NCBI RefSeq assembly: GCF_001748225.1
Contig: NZ_BDFE01000003.1
Span: 1-45,243 of the forward strand
From: Desulfoplanes formicivorans
GTDB lineage: Bacteria > Desulfobacterota > Desulfovibrionia > Desulfovibrionales > Desulfomicrobiaceae
Direction of reading: 5' to 3'
Length of the DNA stretch: 45,243 bases
Part shown: positions 16,323 through 25,704 of the stretch, piece after piece
How positions within the stretch are numbered: the stretch's first letter is position 1
Layout: each line of letters opens with the position of its first letter
Made by a program: the position numbers and the translations under genes
Notes under the pieces: generated by a model
What the model saw: the letters and a program-made list of their open reading frames with translations, nothing else
Told to the model about the DNA's origin: nothing
The model's database searches: none

Positions 16323-16772
16323 TTGTACTCGAAGCCGGAAACATTGCATGTGAATCATGTCCCAGAGCTTGTAAAACTGGAAAAAGTGTGTTTCCCACGC
16401 CCTTGGACGGAAAGGGAATTTGAGTTGTGTTTTCGGCAGGGGCATTTTCATGCCAAGGGTATCTTCAGGCATGAAAGGATGATTGCTTATATTACCTTTT
16501 TCACTTTGGTCGATGAAATCGAAATCGTCAATCTTGCCGTTCATGAAGATCATCGGCGAAAAGGTCTTGGGACGTCCCTTCTTGGTGCACTGCTGGCCCA
16601 CGGCCGTGAGCATGGTTGTACGCGGATAGTGCTTGAAGTTCGCCGATCGAACATGGCAGCACGCCATCTCTATACCCATCACGGGTTCAAGATCGTTGGC
16701 GAACGCAAGGGATACTATCCTCCCAGCGGAGAGGATGCCCTTGTCATGGCACGGTCATGTCCGAATGCATGA
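16323..16772 (+). CDS. rimI: Ribosomal-protein S18-alanine N-acetyltransferase RimI
   Basis: RimI acetylates the N-terminal alanine of ribosomal protein S18. The 149-residue GNAT protein shows CFPRPWTEREFELCF, IVNLAVHEDHRRKGLGTSLLGALL with the acetyl-CoA loop HRRKGLG, VLEVRRSNMAARHLYTHHGFKIVGERKGYYP and EDALVMA, all hallmarks of RimI. The start is read as TTG at 16323 because AGGAAGG lies five bases upstream and an in-frame stop precedes it; no ATG in this frame comes early enough. It is 74 bases ahead of the ABC-F gene on the same strand. Confidence 0.9.
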   Translation: MYSKPETLHVNHVPELVKLEKVCFPRPWTEREFELCFRQGHFHAKGIFRHERMIAYITFFTLVDEIEIVNLAVHEDHRRKGLGTSLLGALLAHGREHGCTRIVLEVRRSNMAARHLYTHHGFKIVGERKGYYPPSGEDALVMARSCPNA

Positions 16773-16846
16773 CAGGCGCCAAACTTGTTTCATACACCCT
16801 TCAGGCCCCGGCCTTGTTCCGGGTGTCCCACACAAACTGACTTAAC

Positions 16847-18826
16847 ATGTTGCGTATCATTCTCGACTCGATTGCCAAGTCATATTCCGGAACCCCGCTT
16901 TTTGAAAATCTCAATGTGGAGATCCGAAGCGGGGACCGCCTTGCCCTGGTTGGTCTCAATGGGTGTGGCAAATCGACTCTCATTAAGATTATTGCAGGCG
17001 TTGTTTCGCCTGATCATGGACAGGTTGCTATTCCTTCCGGGGCCAGGTTGGGGTATGTGGCGCAGGAATTGACCCCATCTGAACTTGATATGTCCCTTGA
17101 AGGATTTGTGCTTGGCGTGTTGCCCTCATGGAGTGCCTTTTGGGAAAAATGGCAGGCAGCCGTCAAGGCCGGAGATGAAAGTGCCATTCAGCAATTGGGC
17201 GCAGAACAACACGAACTGGAGGCCATATGCGGGTACAACCCCGAACACAAGGCCGAAGCCATTTTGCAGGGACTGGGCTTTTCGCGTGAACAATTCACAC
17301 ATCCCTTGAAACGTTTGAGCGGGGGGTGGCGGGAACGTGCCAAGCTGGCCCGGGTGCTTTTGGCGGGCGCGGATATTCTGCTTCTGGATGAACCAACAAA
17401 CCATCTTGATCTGGAAGCTGTCACCTGGCTTGAGGAGTATCTGCGTGGTTATGCCGGCATATTGATCTTTGTGGCCCATGATCGTTTTTTTCTGGATCAT
17501 ATTGCCAACAAGATTCTTTTTCTCGGAGGCGGGAAACCGATTCTTCGACCGGGCAATCTGGAGTCCTTTCTGGCCTGGCATCAGGAATCCGTTCTTTCCG
17601 CCCGGCACAAGGCTGAAGCATTGGAATCGGAAATCGCCAAAAAGGAAGCGTTCATTGCCCGATTCCGCTACAAGGCAACCAAGGCTGTTCAGGCCCAAAG
17701 CCGGCTCAAGCAGGTTGATCGCCTGAAAAAAGAACTGGCGGCCATTCAGCCCGAAGAGTTGCGTCAACAACGGCTGGCTTTCAGCTGGCCGACCCCCAGT
17801 CGTGGCAATAGAACGGTTTTGAGTGTCAGCCATGTGGATTTTTCCTATCCGGATCATGCATTGGTGCTCCAGGATATAACGTTCAACCTCTACAGGGGGC
17901 AAAAGATCGCGTTGGTCGGCCCCAATGGCCAGGGCAAGTCAACCCTTATCAAAATCATCATGGGCGAGCTTGCACCGGATCGGGGAAGCGTGACCCTTGG
18001 AGGGCTGTGCAAGGTCGGATATTTCTGTCAGCACCAGGCCGACATGTTGTGTACCGCCAACAATGTGCTTGCTGAAATACGGCGGTTGTCCGATCCCAGC
18101 ACAACCGACGAAGAACTCAAATCCGTGCTCGGACGGTTCATGCTTGGAGAATCCTTTTGGGAAAAATCCGTGGTCGACTTGTCAGGCGGGGAAAAAAATC
18201 GACTGGTTCTGGCTTCCCTTTTCTTGAGCAAGGCCAATTTTTTTGTTTTGGACGAACCGACCAACCATCTGGATCTTGAAAGCCGGGAAGCCCTTGTGCA
18301 GGCGCTCAACGATTTTCCGGGGACAATCTTGCTTGTGGCTCATGACAGATATCTCTTGGAAAACATTGCCCAGGAGGTCTGGGAGCTTAAGGATTGCGGT
18401 CTCACCGTGTATCAGGATGGTTTTCATGCCTATCAGGAAGCCATGCGCAACAATGTGGTTCGCAATCAGAAAAAATCAGAAGCAACCATTTCCAAGGCCA
18501 ATCGCAATGAGTCCAAACGGCTCAAACGATTGCAGGCGGAAAGGCGTAACCGGGTCTATGCCCTGCTCAAACCCTTGAAAAAGAAATACGCTCGCCTTGA
18601 GAAGGAACTTGAAAAAAATTTTGAAGAGCAGGAACGTTTTGAAGTGATCCTTGCGGATCCGGCAATGTATGCCGATGGCAAGAAAGTGCGTGAAGTGAAT
18701 ATGCAGTTTGCCAAAACGCGGGATGAAGGTGAGCGTTTGATGACAGAACTGGCGTATCTCGAAAAGGAGATGCAGGAAATCGAAGAACAGCACACTGTCA
18801 CGGAATTGCAGGATGAGCTGGCGTAA
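16847..18826 (+). CDS. ABC-F family ATPase (Uup/YheS-like)
   Basis: ABC-F proteins have two ATPase domains and no membrane part and act on ribosomes during translation. In this 659-residue protein the first domain has Walker A GLNGCGKST at 36-44, the signature LSGGWRERAKLARVLL and LLLDEPTNHLDLEAV. The second has GPNGQGKST, LSGGEKNRLVLA and FVLDEPTNHLDLESR. The linker between them is rich in Arg, Lys and Gln, as expected for the ribosome-contacting arm. The last 120 residues are highly charged and helical (LKKKYARLEKELEKNFEEQ), forming a C-terminal coiled coil. No good ribosome binding site precedes the ATG. Subfamily is uncertain. Confidence 0.92.
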   Translation: MLRIILDSIAKSYSGTPLFENLNVEIRSGDRLALVGLNGCGKSTLIKIIAGVVSPDHGQVAIPSGARLGYVAQELTPSELDMSLEGFVLGVLPSWSAFWEKWQAAVKAGDESAIQQLGAEQHELEAICGYNPEHKAEAILQGLGFSREQFTHPLKRLSGGWRERAKLARVLLAGADILLLDEPTNHLDLEAVTWLEEYLRGYAGILIFVAHDRFFLDHIANKILFLGGGKPILRPGNLESFLAWHQESVLSARHKAEALESEIAKKEAFIARFRYKATKAVQAQSRLKQVDRLKKELAAIQPEELRQQRLAFSWPTPSRGNRTVLSVSHVDFSYPDHALVLQDITFNLYRGQKIALVGPNGQGKSTLIKIIMGELAPDRGSVTLGGLCKVGYFCQHQADMLCTANNVLAEIRRLSDPSTTDEELKSVLGRFMLGESFWEKSVVDLSGGEKNRLVLASLFLSKANFFVLDEPTNHLDLESREALVQALNDFPGTILLVAHDRYLLENIAQEVWELKDCGLTVYQDGFHAYQEAMRNNVVRNQKKSEATISKANRNESKRLKRLQAERRNRVYALLKPLKKKYARLEKELEKNFEEQERFEVILADPAMYADGKKVREVNMQFAKTRDEGERLMTELAYLEKEMQEIEEQHTVTELQDELA

Positions 18827-18898
18827 TCCGTTTTCCGGATAACCTGTCCGGGAAAGAATCTTTGTCGAATCGTGGTACACGCCCCCATTGGAGACTTC

Positions 18899-19297
18899 AT
18901 GCATTATACGCCCGTAGTTGCCGGTATTGTCATTCGTGGGAATCGATTTCTGGCTGCCAGACGACCGGCTGGCAGCTCCTTTGGCGGTCTCTGGGAATTT
19001 CCCGGAGGCAAGGTCGAGCCGGGCGAGACCCTTGAGCAGGCCCTGGTTCGTGAGTTTGATGAAGAATTGCGCATCAAACCCCTCAAGGCCAAACTCTGGC
19101 AGGAATGCAGGAAATCCTACCCTCAGGGGCTTCATGTCTGGTTGTATTTTTTCATTGTAACGCAGTTCAAGGGAGATCCCGATCCCCTTGAGGGTCAGAC
19201 CCTTGCCTGGCTGACTCCGGAAGAAGCAGCCGGCAAGACATTTCTTCCGGCTGATGTGGAAATTGTTGGTCGCCTTGCCCGACTCATGCACCGTTGA
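18899..19297 (+). CDS. MutT-type Nudix hydrolase
   Basis: A 132-residue protein whose Nudix box is complete: GGKVEPGETLEQALVREFDEEL, with all the glutamates needed to bind Mg. WEFPGGK and RPAGSSFGGLWEFPGG resemble 8-oxo-dGTP diphosphatase MutT, which removes oxidised nucleotides from the pool. Closing residues LAWLTPEEAAGKTFLPAD are typical of that group. ATG 18899 is chosen because TGGAG lies eight bases upstream; an upstream GTG at 18872 would add nine residues. It lies between the ABC-F and pilB genes on the same strand. The precise substrate is inferred from the family. Confidence 0.88.
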   Translation: MHYTPVVAGIVIRGNRFLAARRPAGSSFGGLWEFPGGKVEPGETLEQALVREFDEELRIKPLKAKLWQECRKSYPQGLHVWLYFFIVTQFKGDPDPLEGQTLAWLTPEEAAGKTFLPADVEIVGRLARLMHR

Positions 19298-19420
19298 ATC
19301 CAGCTGCACCTGTCTGATTTGTTGCGGATTGACCGTGCCCATTGTCAATCTTTGCCATGGCCGACGATCTTTGCTTTGCCGTTCTGTCGAGTGCAACGCT
19401 CACCAACCAGGTGAAGACTC

Positions 19421-21127
19421 ATGCAATCAAATATAAAACAGGCTCTCATTGATTGGGCCCATCTGACTCCCGAACAGGTTCAGACCGTTGATGCCATGCG
19501 TAAAAAACGCCGGCTTGATTTTCTGCATGCGGCCTACAAGAGCGGTGTGGTTACGGATGCTCGCTATGTGGAATTTTTGTCCCAGCGTTTGGGCATTCCA
19601 GCGGTTGATCCGTCTCGCATGCTCATTCCGGAGACGGTTTTGGGGCTGGTTGCCCGGGATTTGCTGGAAAAGTATAATGCGGTTCCCTTTTTCATCAAAG
19701 GCAAAAAACTGTTTCTGGCCATTTCAGAGCCCGATGACATCCTTGCTGTCGATGATATACGGTTCATGACCGGTCTTGATCCCGTGGTTCATGTTGCCTC
19801 GCCAGCGTCCATTGCCCGGTGCATCGCCCAGATCAAGGATGACGATGAACCCGAGGATTTTGGCGATATTCAAGACGCCTTGTCCGACATGGAAGGCGAA
19901 GGCATGGAATTCGATTCCGGGGAATCCGAGGAAAGCGACGATACCTCCACCCTGGAAGCTGCGACCCAGGCACCTGTCGTCAAGATGGTCAATCTGATCA
20001 TCATGGACGCCATTAAGAAGAAGGCCTCGGATATTCATATTGAGCCGTATGAGAAAAATTTCAGGGTCCGCTTGCGTATTGACGGAATATTGCATGAGAC
20101 CATGCGCCCTCCTGTTCGATTGAAAAACGCCATTATTTCAAGGCTCAAGATAATGGCTCACCTGAACATTGCTGAACGGCGCATTCCCCAGGACGGGCGT
20201 ATCAAGGTCAGAACACCCGGTGGCAAGGAAATGGAATTCCGTGTCTCCATTTTACCCACGCTTTTTGGCGAGAAAGTGGTTATGCGCCTTCTGGATAAAT
20301 CCGCTCTTAAAGTGGATCTCTCCCAATTGGGGTTTGAGGAACAATCTCTGCTCACCTTGAACAAGACTGTGCACAAGCCCTACGGCATGGTTCTGGTAAC
20401 CGGACCAACCGGGTCGGGCAAAACAACCACCTTGTATTCCGTCATCTCGGAACTCAACGACGACGGAGTGAACATTTCCACGGCCGAAGACCCGGTTGAA
20501 TTCAGTTTGCCCGGGGTCAATCAGGTTCTGGTCAATGAAGATGTGGGGTTGACCTTTGCTGCAGCGCTTCGGTCTTTTCTGCGCCAAGATCCGGACATTA
20601 TCCTGGTGGGCGAAATCCGTGATTTTGAAACAGCAGAGATTGCCATCAAGGCCGCCTTGACGGGCCATTTGGTCCTTTCCACGTTGCATACCAACGATGC
20701 GCCCAGTACGTTGACCCGTCTGCTCAACATGGGAGTGGACGGTTTTCTTGTGGCGTCTTCGGTCAATGTCATAGTTGCCCAGCGCCTGGTGCGCAAAATC
20801 TGTCCCTTTTGCCGCAGACAGATCGATCCTGACAGCGAAATGCTTTCCCGTCTGGGAATGACCTCCAGGGATATGGCCGGAGCCACCATTTACGAGCCTG
20901 TTGGCTGTTCGGAGTGTAACGAGTCGGGATACAAGGGGCGGATCGGGGTCTATGAAGTTCTTGAAATGACGCCTGAAATGCAGGAATTTGTTCTGGAGGG
21001 GAAAACCGTGCTGGAGATCAGGGAGCTTGCCATGCAGCAAGGAATGATAACCCTTCGAGAAAGCGCCCTGAACAAGTTGAAGCATGGTATTACATCAGTT
21101 CAGGAGGTCATGCGGGTGACGGTCTGA
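19421..21127 (+). CDS. pilB: Type IV pilus / type II secretion assembly ATPase PilB/GspE
   Basis: A 568-residue cytoplasmic hexameric ATPase that powers pilus or pseudopilus extension. The N-terminal about 150 residues form an MshEN-like domain (LSQRLGIPAVDPSRM, KKLFLAISEPDDILAVDDIRF). The ATPase core shows KKASDIHIEPYE, Walker A GPTGSGKTT at 328-336, the Asp box STAEDPVEFSLPGVNQV, Walker B DIILVGEIRDFETAEIAIKAALTGHLVLSTLHTND. A zinc site is formed by Cys461, Cys464, Cys496 and Cys499, as in PilB. An acidic linker (about 140-185) separates the parts. AGGTGA precedes the ATG. The platform gene pilC lies 112 bases downstream. Pilus versus type II secretion cannot be decided from this window. 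Confidence 0.92.
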   Translation: MQSNIKQALIDWAHLTPEQVQTVDAMRKKRRLDFLHAAYKSGVVTDARYVEFLSQRLGIPAVDPSRMLIPETVLGLVARDLLEKYNAVPFFIKGKKLFLAISEPDDILAVDDIRFMTGLDPVVHVASPASIARCIAQIKDDDEPEDFGDIQDALSDMEGEGMEFDSGESEESDDTSTLEAATQAPVVKMVNLIIMDAIKKKASDIHIEPYEKNFRVRLRIDGILHETMRPPVRLKNAIISRLKIMAHLNIAERRIPQDGRIKVRTPGGKEMEFRVSILPTLFGEKVVMRLLDKSALKVDLSQLGFEEQSLLTLNKTVHKPYGMVLVTGPTGSGKTTTLYSVISELNDDGVNISTAEDPVEFSLPGVNQVLVNEDVGLTFAAALRSFLRQDPDIILVGEIRDFETAEIAIKAALTGHLVLSTLHTNDAPSTLTRLLNMGVDGFLVASSVNVIVAQRLVRKICPFCRRQIDPDSEMLSRLGMTSRDMAGATIYEPVGCSECNESGYKGRIGVYEVLEMTPEMQEFVLEGKTVLEIRELAMQQGMITLRESALNKLKHGITSVQEVMRVTV

Positions 21128-21239
21128 TGCTCGGGCAGATTTTTTCCATACCATATGGAGATCTGGACGGTAGCTTGGATGTTTTGGGTGAAGCATGCTG
21201 TTTTCATTATGGTCGCTCAAGGTGCACAAGGAGTGAAAC

Positions 21240-22442
21240 ATGCCCATCTTTATTTACAAAGCCAGAAATCGGAGCGGGAGAAGAGTCAAGGGCGACTTGG
21301 ACGTCTCTTCTCTGGATGTGGCTCAAACAGCGCTCCAGCGCAAGGGTTTCACCGACATCAGGGTCAAGCCTCGTCCCAAGGATCTTCTGGAAGGGACATT
21401 TCTCGAAGAAGGGGTCAAGTCGCGGGATATGGTTGTGTTCAGCCGTCAGTTCGCCACCATGATCAATTCCGGGGTGCCCATCCTGCAATCCCTTCAGGTC
21501 ATGTGCGAGCAGACGGAGAACGGTAAGCTGCGAAGAGCCTTGTATGCCATCCGGAACTCCATAGAAGGAGGAAGTTCCCTGTATGATGCCATGCGCAAAT
21601 TTCCCGACATTTTTGATACCCTGTATGTGAACATGGTCAATGCAGGGGAGGTTGGGGGAATTTTGGACATCGTTCTGACGCGGCTGTCCGAGTACATCGA
21701 AAAAGCGGCCAAACTCAAGGCCAAGGTCAAGGGGGCCATGATCTATCCGGGTGTCGTGGTCACGGTTGCCGTGGCCGTTGTGGCGATCATCCTTATTTTT
21801 GTCATTCCCACCTTTGAAACCATGTTCCGTGATTTTGGAGGAGCGCTTCCCGTTCCCACTCAAATTGTTATCACCTTGAGTCGATTTGTTCAGGAACATT
21901 TTTTCATGATTGTGGCCTGTGTCATTGCCTTTTTCGTGGCCTTCAAGCTGTTTTACAAATGGGAACGGGGCAAGATCCTCGTGGATCGATGGGTCCTTTT
22001 TTTGCCTGTTTTTGGTCCTCTGTTGCGCAAGGTGGCTGTGGCTCGGTTCAGCAGAACCATGGGAACCATGATTTCGAGCGGGGTTCCCATTCTTTCCGCC
22101 CTGGATATTGTGGCCAGAACATCGGGAAACAAGACGGTGGAACGGGGTGTCCTGGAGGCTGCCAAGAGCATAGCCGAAGGACAGAACATGGCAGATCCCC
22201 TTGATGCCACTGGAGTATTTCCTCCCATGGTCATTCACATGATTTCCATTGGTGAATCCACGGGAGCCCTTGATACCATGCTCGAAAAGATTGCCGATTT
22301 TTATGATGACGAAGTCGATGTTGCCGTAGAAGCGTTGACCTCCTTGATCGAGCCCCTGATGATCGTTTTTCTTGGTATTGTTGTCGGGGGATTGGTGGTG
22401 AGCATGTACCTGCCCATATTCAAGATCGGGGAAACCATCTGA
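21240..22442 (+). CDS. pilC: Type IV pilus / type II secretion inner-membrane platform protein PilC/GspF
   Basis: The 400-residue product is a T2SSF-family protein with two tandem domains, each containing the family pattern (FSRQFATMINSGVPILQSLQVM and FSRTMGTMISSGVPILSALDIV). Membrane segments are at about 168-192, 220-240 and 375-392. The N-terminus MPIFIYKARNRSGRRVKGDL and the closing LIEPLMIVFLGIVVGG are characteristic. It forms the base on which pilin or pseudopilin subunits are added, and the ATPase encoded upstream drives it. AAGGAG precedes the ATG. No pilin or prepilin peptidase gene is in the window. Confidence 0.92.
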   Translation: MPIFIYKARNRSGRRVKGDLDVSSLDVAQTALQRKGFTDIRVKPRPKDLLEGTFLEEGVKSRDMVVFSRQFATMINSGVPILQSLQVMCEQTENGKLRRALYAIRNSIEGGSSLYDAMRKFPDIFDTLYVNMVNAGEVGGILDIVLTRLSEYIEKAAKLKAKVKGAMIYPGVVVTVAVAVVAIILIFVIPTFETMFRDFGGALPVPTQIVITLSRFVQEHFFMIVACVIAFFVAFKLFYKWERGKILVDRWVLFLPVFGPLLRKVAVARFSRTMGTMISSGVPILSALDIVARTSGNKTVERGVLEAAKSIAEGQNMADPLDATGVFPPMVIHMISIGESTGALDTMLEKIADFYDDEVDVAVEALTSLIEPLMIVFLGIVVGGLVVSMYLPIFKIGETI

Positions 22443-22583
22443 AATAATTGCCGGAACAAGGGCGATACAACGCCACTGCCGGGCAATCCATGGCATGTTG
22501 TTGGATGTATGTACGTTTCCATGGCGGACAGGTGCAAACCGTATCAATACTGAGCGCATTGTGTACGCATAAGGAGTTTTTTT

Positions 22584-23480
22584 TTGAAGATCAGTGAATT
22601 GTTGGAGCATAACAAGCCGTTTGTCTCTCTGGAGTTTTTTCCACCCCGAGAACGGGTTGCCTGGCCCGGTTTTTTCGACGTGGTCAGGAATCTCAAGACG
22701 ACCCAACCCCTGTTTGTTTCCGTTACATACGGGGCAGGCGGGACCAGGCAGACCAACACGTTGGAGATAGCCACGCGTCTCAAACAGGAGTATGATCTCG
22801 AACCTCTGGCCCATTTTACCTGCGTGGGCGCTTCGGAATCGCGATTGCGGGCCTTTCTGGACGGATTGACCGATGGCGGGGTTGAAAACATTTTGGCTCT
22901 GCGAGGCGATCCCCCCAGGGGAGAACAGCATTTTAATGCTTCGGATGGTCGTTTTTCCCATGCTGTGGACCTGGTCAGGTTTATCCGTGAGGAATATCCG
23001 CATTTTTGCATTGGTGTTGCCGGTTATCCGGAAACCCATCCTGAAGCCTCCAATTCGGCCAGAGATCTGGATTTTCTCAAGGAGAAGCTGGATGCTGGAG
23101 CGGATTTCGTTGTCACCCAGCTTTTTTTCGACAATGCCTTGTATTTCGATTTCGTGTCCAGGGCCCGTTCCATAGGGATTACCCAGCCCATCATCCCGGG
23201 CGTGTTGCCGGTTGCAAGCCTTGCCGGTGTCAAACGGATGATAGGATTTTGTGGCGCCACCATGCCCAAGGCATATCTTGATGACCTTGAACTTGTTCAG
23301 GAACGCTATGGAGATGCTGCTGTACGTGGGCTGGGACTGGGTTATGCTCAACAGCAGGTCAGGGATCTGATCGAACATGATGCCCCTGGCGTGCATTTGT
23401 ATACCCTGAACAAAGCGGAAACCTGTCTGGAAATCGTACGCGGCAACCAGGACCTCTTGGATGCGGGCAAAAAGGGATGA
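22584..23480 (+). CDS. metF: Methylenetetrahydrofolate reductase
   Basis: MetF reduces 5,10-methylene-THF to 5-methyl-THF with FAD, for methionine synthesis or the C1 branch of the Wood-Ljungdahl route. The 298-residue protein has VSLEFFPPRERVAWPGFFD, FVSVTYGAGGTRQTNTLEIA, PLAHFTCVGAS, ILALRGDPPRGEQ, CIGVAGYPETHPEAS, LKEKLDAGADFVVTQLFFDN and IIPGVLPVAS, the expected folate and flavin elements. The start is TTG at 22584: AAGGAG lies eight bases upstream and no ATG occurs nearby. The USG-1-like gene begins about 50 bases after its stop. Confidence 0.95.
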   Translation: MKISELLEHNKPFVSLEFFPPRERVAWPGFFDVVRNLKTTQPLFVSVTYGAGGTRQTNTLEIATRLKQEYDLEPLAHFTCVGASESRLRAFLDGLTDGGVENILALRGDPPRGEQHFNASDGRFSHAVDLVRFIREEYPHFCIGVAGYPETHPEASNSARDLDFLKEKLDAGADFVVTQLFFDNALYFDFVSRARSIGITQPIIPGVLPVASLAGVKRMIGFCGATMPKAYLDDLELVQERYGDAAVRGLGLGYAQQQVRDLIEHDAPGVHLYTLNKAETCLEIVRGNQDLLDAGKKG

Positions 23481-23530
23481 TGCATTCCTTGCCTGCATGG
23501 GCAAATCATAAGCGTATACGTGGAGAAGGA

Positions 23531-24553
23531 ATGAAGACAGACGAGTATGTTGTGGGCCTGGTGGGCGGAACGGGAATTCTGGATCAGGAAATAGTAGCTG
23601 TTCTGGAAGAGCGGGAATTTCCGTGTTCGCAGATGGTGGCTTTTGTGGACAGCGACGGGGATAGGGCGGATCTGACATTCAGAGATGAGGATGTCCCTGT
23701 TGAGTTCTTGCGTGAGGACGGTTTTGAGGGCGTGGATTTGGTCTTTTTTGTGGGTGATAATGATCTGACCGCAAAGTGGATAGGTGATGCCGTCAAGGCG
23801 GGGTGTGCGATTGTCGATTGTTCAACCGACAGGGATGAAGATTCTTTAGCTCCTGTTATAGCATCCGGTGTCAATGATGAGGCCCTGGCAGGTAAGAGGA
23901 TGGCCGCCTCTCCGGGAGCGACGTCCTTGCAGCTTGCCGCTGTTCTCAAACCCCTTCACGACACATTTGCCATAAAGCGGGTGGTTGTTTCCACGTATCA
24001 ACCCGTTTCCAGTCAGGGGCATCCGGGCATTGAGGAATTGGAATCCCAGCTTCGTCATCTTCTCAATTATCAGGAGGCCCAAAGCGAGGTATTTCCCTAT
24101 CAGATAGCATTCAATTGCCTGCCACAAATAGGCGTTTTGCATGAGGATGAATACACGTCCCAGGAAACATCTCTCATCAGGGAAACCATGCAGATCCTTG
24201 GTGACGAGGCCTTGCGGATCACAGCCACGGCCTGTTTGGTACCCACGCTTTTTGGCAATGGGCTGTCCGTGAATATGGAAACATCGCAGGCTATTTCTCC
24301 ACGGGATGCACGGGCCATTTTGAGTCAAATCGATGGAATCACTGTTTTCGACAACCCGGCCGAGGAAATGTATCCCATGCCCCTGATCGTATCCGGTCAT
24401 GATGATGTTTTTGTGGGTCGGATCCGCAAGGATGCTTCTGTGGAACATGGTCTCAACCTGTGGATTGTTGGTGATAATATCCGTAACCAGGCTGTTAATG
24501 CCGTTCGGATCGGAGAGGGCTTGCGGGAAAAGGGACTGGGCGTTTCCAATTGA
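23531..24553 (+). CDS. Aspartate-semialdehyde dehydrogenase-like protein (USG-1 type) lacking catalytic residues
   Basis: A 340-residue homologue of aspartate-semialdehyde dehydrogenase. The nucleotide-binding start reads VGLVGGTGILDQEIVAVLEEREFP and matches the family. However, the catalytic NPNCST element reads SPGATSLQL with Ala130 at the cysteine position, and the catalytic His region (usually GHS) reads LFGNGLSV with Asn243. It therefore should not catalyse the standard reaction. E. coli USG-1 is a known paralogue that also lacks the cysteine, and this protein fits it better. ATG 23531 has GGAGAAGGA upstream; an earlier in-frame ATG at 23477 would overlap metF and add 18 unrelated residues. 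It sits between metF and a class IV aminotransferase gene. Confidence 0.85.
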   Translation: MKTDEYVVGLVGGTGILDQEIVAVLEEREFPCSQMVAFVDSDGDRADLTFRDEDVPVEFLREDGFEGVDLVFFVGDNDLTAKWIGDAVKAGCAIVDCSTDRDEDSLAPVIASGVNDEALAGKRMAASPGATSLQLAAVLKPLHDTFAIKRVVVSTYQPVSSQGHPGIEELESQLRHLLNYQEAQSEVFPYQIAFNCLPQIGVLHEDEYTSQETSLIRETMQILGDEALRITATACLVPTLFGNGLSVNMETSQAISPRDARAILSQIDGITVFDNPAEEMYPMPLIVSGHDDVFVGRIRKDASVEHGLNLWIVGDNIRNQAVNAVRIGEGLREKGLGVSN

Positions 24554-24607
24554 ACACACGCCCAATGATTCCTGTTGCGACTCATTTTGACATGTGGAGA
24601 AGCGTAT

Positions 24608-25555
24608 ATGCAGCAGATAGATGAATATCAATATATGGAAAGGATTCTGGCCCTGGAGCGTCCAGGCGAAAAAAACTTTCTGGCCTTTTACGATCATCGC
24701 CTCCGTGCCTGTGTCACCAATCCCCGTTTGATGCTCATTCCCATGGATGATCATCTGGTACACAGGGGAGACGGTGTTTTTGAAACCCTCAAGTTTGTGG
24801 ACGGCAAACTCTATCAGCTTGATGCCCATATCCAGCGTTTGCGTCATTCGCTGGAAACCATTTTCATCACCCCGCCTGCACCATGGAAGGATATTCGAAA
24901 GATTGTTGTGGAGGTTGCCCGGGCGGCAGGAGTGTCCAACGGCCTTGTTTCCATTTTTATTGGACGGGGATTGGGCGGGTTTTCACTCGATTTCAGGGAG
25001 TGTGAACATTCCACCCTCTATGTTGTCGCCCGGCGCTTTCCCTCCATTCCCCATCAGATATGGGAAAAAGGGGTGCATGCGTGTCGTACGAGTATTCCTG
25101 CCAGATCCAAGGAGCTGGCCCATATCAAGAGCGTCAACTACCTCAATAACGTCCTCATGAAGCGGGAGGCCATTCTCAAGGGATGTGCCTATCCCTTGTG
25201 TTTTGGTCCGGATCACTTCTTGGCCGAAGGCGCAGCAGAAAATATCATTATTGTCGATCACTCGGGGCAGATGGTTGTTCCTGAAATGACCCATGCCTTG
25301 CCAGGTACGACCATGTTGCGGGCATTGGAATTGATCGCCCGTGAACATGATTATGTTACACGGCCCATAAGCGAGGATGATATTCGAGTGGCCAGTGAGG
25401 TCATTCTTCTTGGAACATCCATTGATGCTCTGAGCATTGTTCGCTATAATGGCAAACCCATTCATGACGTGCGTCCGGGACCGGTGAGCAGACGGTTGCG
25501 CCAGCTGTTGCAGGAGGATCTTCTCAAAAACGGGACGCCTCTTGATGAGGGGTGA
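24608..25555 (+). CDS. Class IV PLP-dependent aminotransferase
   Basis: A 316-residue enzyme of the branched-chain aminotransferase / D-amino-acid aminotransferase / aminodeoxychorismate lyase fold. Signature elements are HRGDGVFETLKFVDGKLYQLDAHIQRL, Lys174 in HIKSVNYLNNVL, which holds PLP, then AEGAAENIIIV, MTHALPGTTMLRALELI and EVILLGTSIDAL. Which of the three reactions it performs cannot be decided: the first residues (about 1-40) form an extension before the first motif. ATG 24608 is chosen for its TGGAGAAG. It is the last gene of the 16.3-25.6 kb plus-strand run and a strong terminator follows. Confidence 0.88.
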   Translation: MQQIDEYQYMERILALERPGEKNFLAFYDHRLRACVTNPRLMLIPMDDHLVHRGDGVFETLKFVDGKLYQLDAHIQRLRHSLETIFITPPAPWKDIRKIVVEVARAAGVSNGLVSIFIGRGLGGFSLDFRECEHSTLYVVARRFPSIPHQIWEKGVHACRTSIPARSKELAHIKSVNYLNNVLMKREAILKGCAYPLCFGPDHFLAEGAAENIIIVDHSGQMVVPEMTHALPGTTMLRALELIAREHDYVTRPISEDDIRVASEVILLGTSIDALSIVRYNGKPIHDVRPGPVSRRLRQLLQEDLLKNGTPLDEG

Positions 25556-25704
25556 TCAGATGCACTGGCAACAGCGGACCACGACAGAGGTGGTTCCAAT
25601 GGTATCGGCAACATCCATACAGAGCAATGGCACTATATCGGGAGAACGCATGATCCGGTTTTGATACCCACGATGAGAAACCGGAGTATGCGGGGAAATC
25701 AGAT

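Noticed and set aside
21207-23678. Very long minus-strand open frame (823 codons)
   Set aside because: It lies opposite the pilC and metF genes and is rich in His, Gln, Gly and Asn, as expected for the antisense of high-GC coding sequence. pilC and metF have strong motifs in the plus-strand frames.
23531-24553. Calling the 340-residue dehydrogenase-like protein asd
   Set aside because: The catalytic Cys and His are replaced by Ala and Asn, so an active aspartate-semialdehyde dehydrogenase name is not supported.
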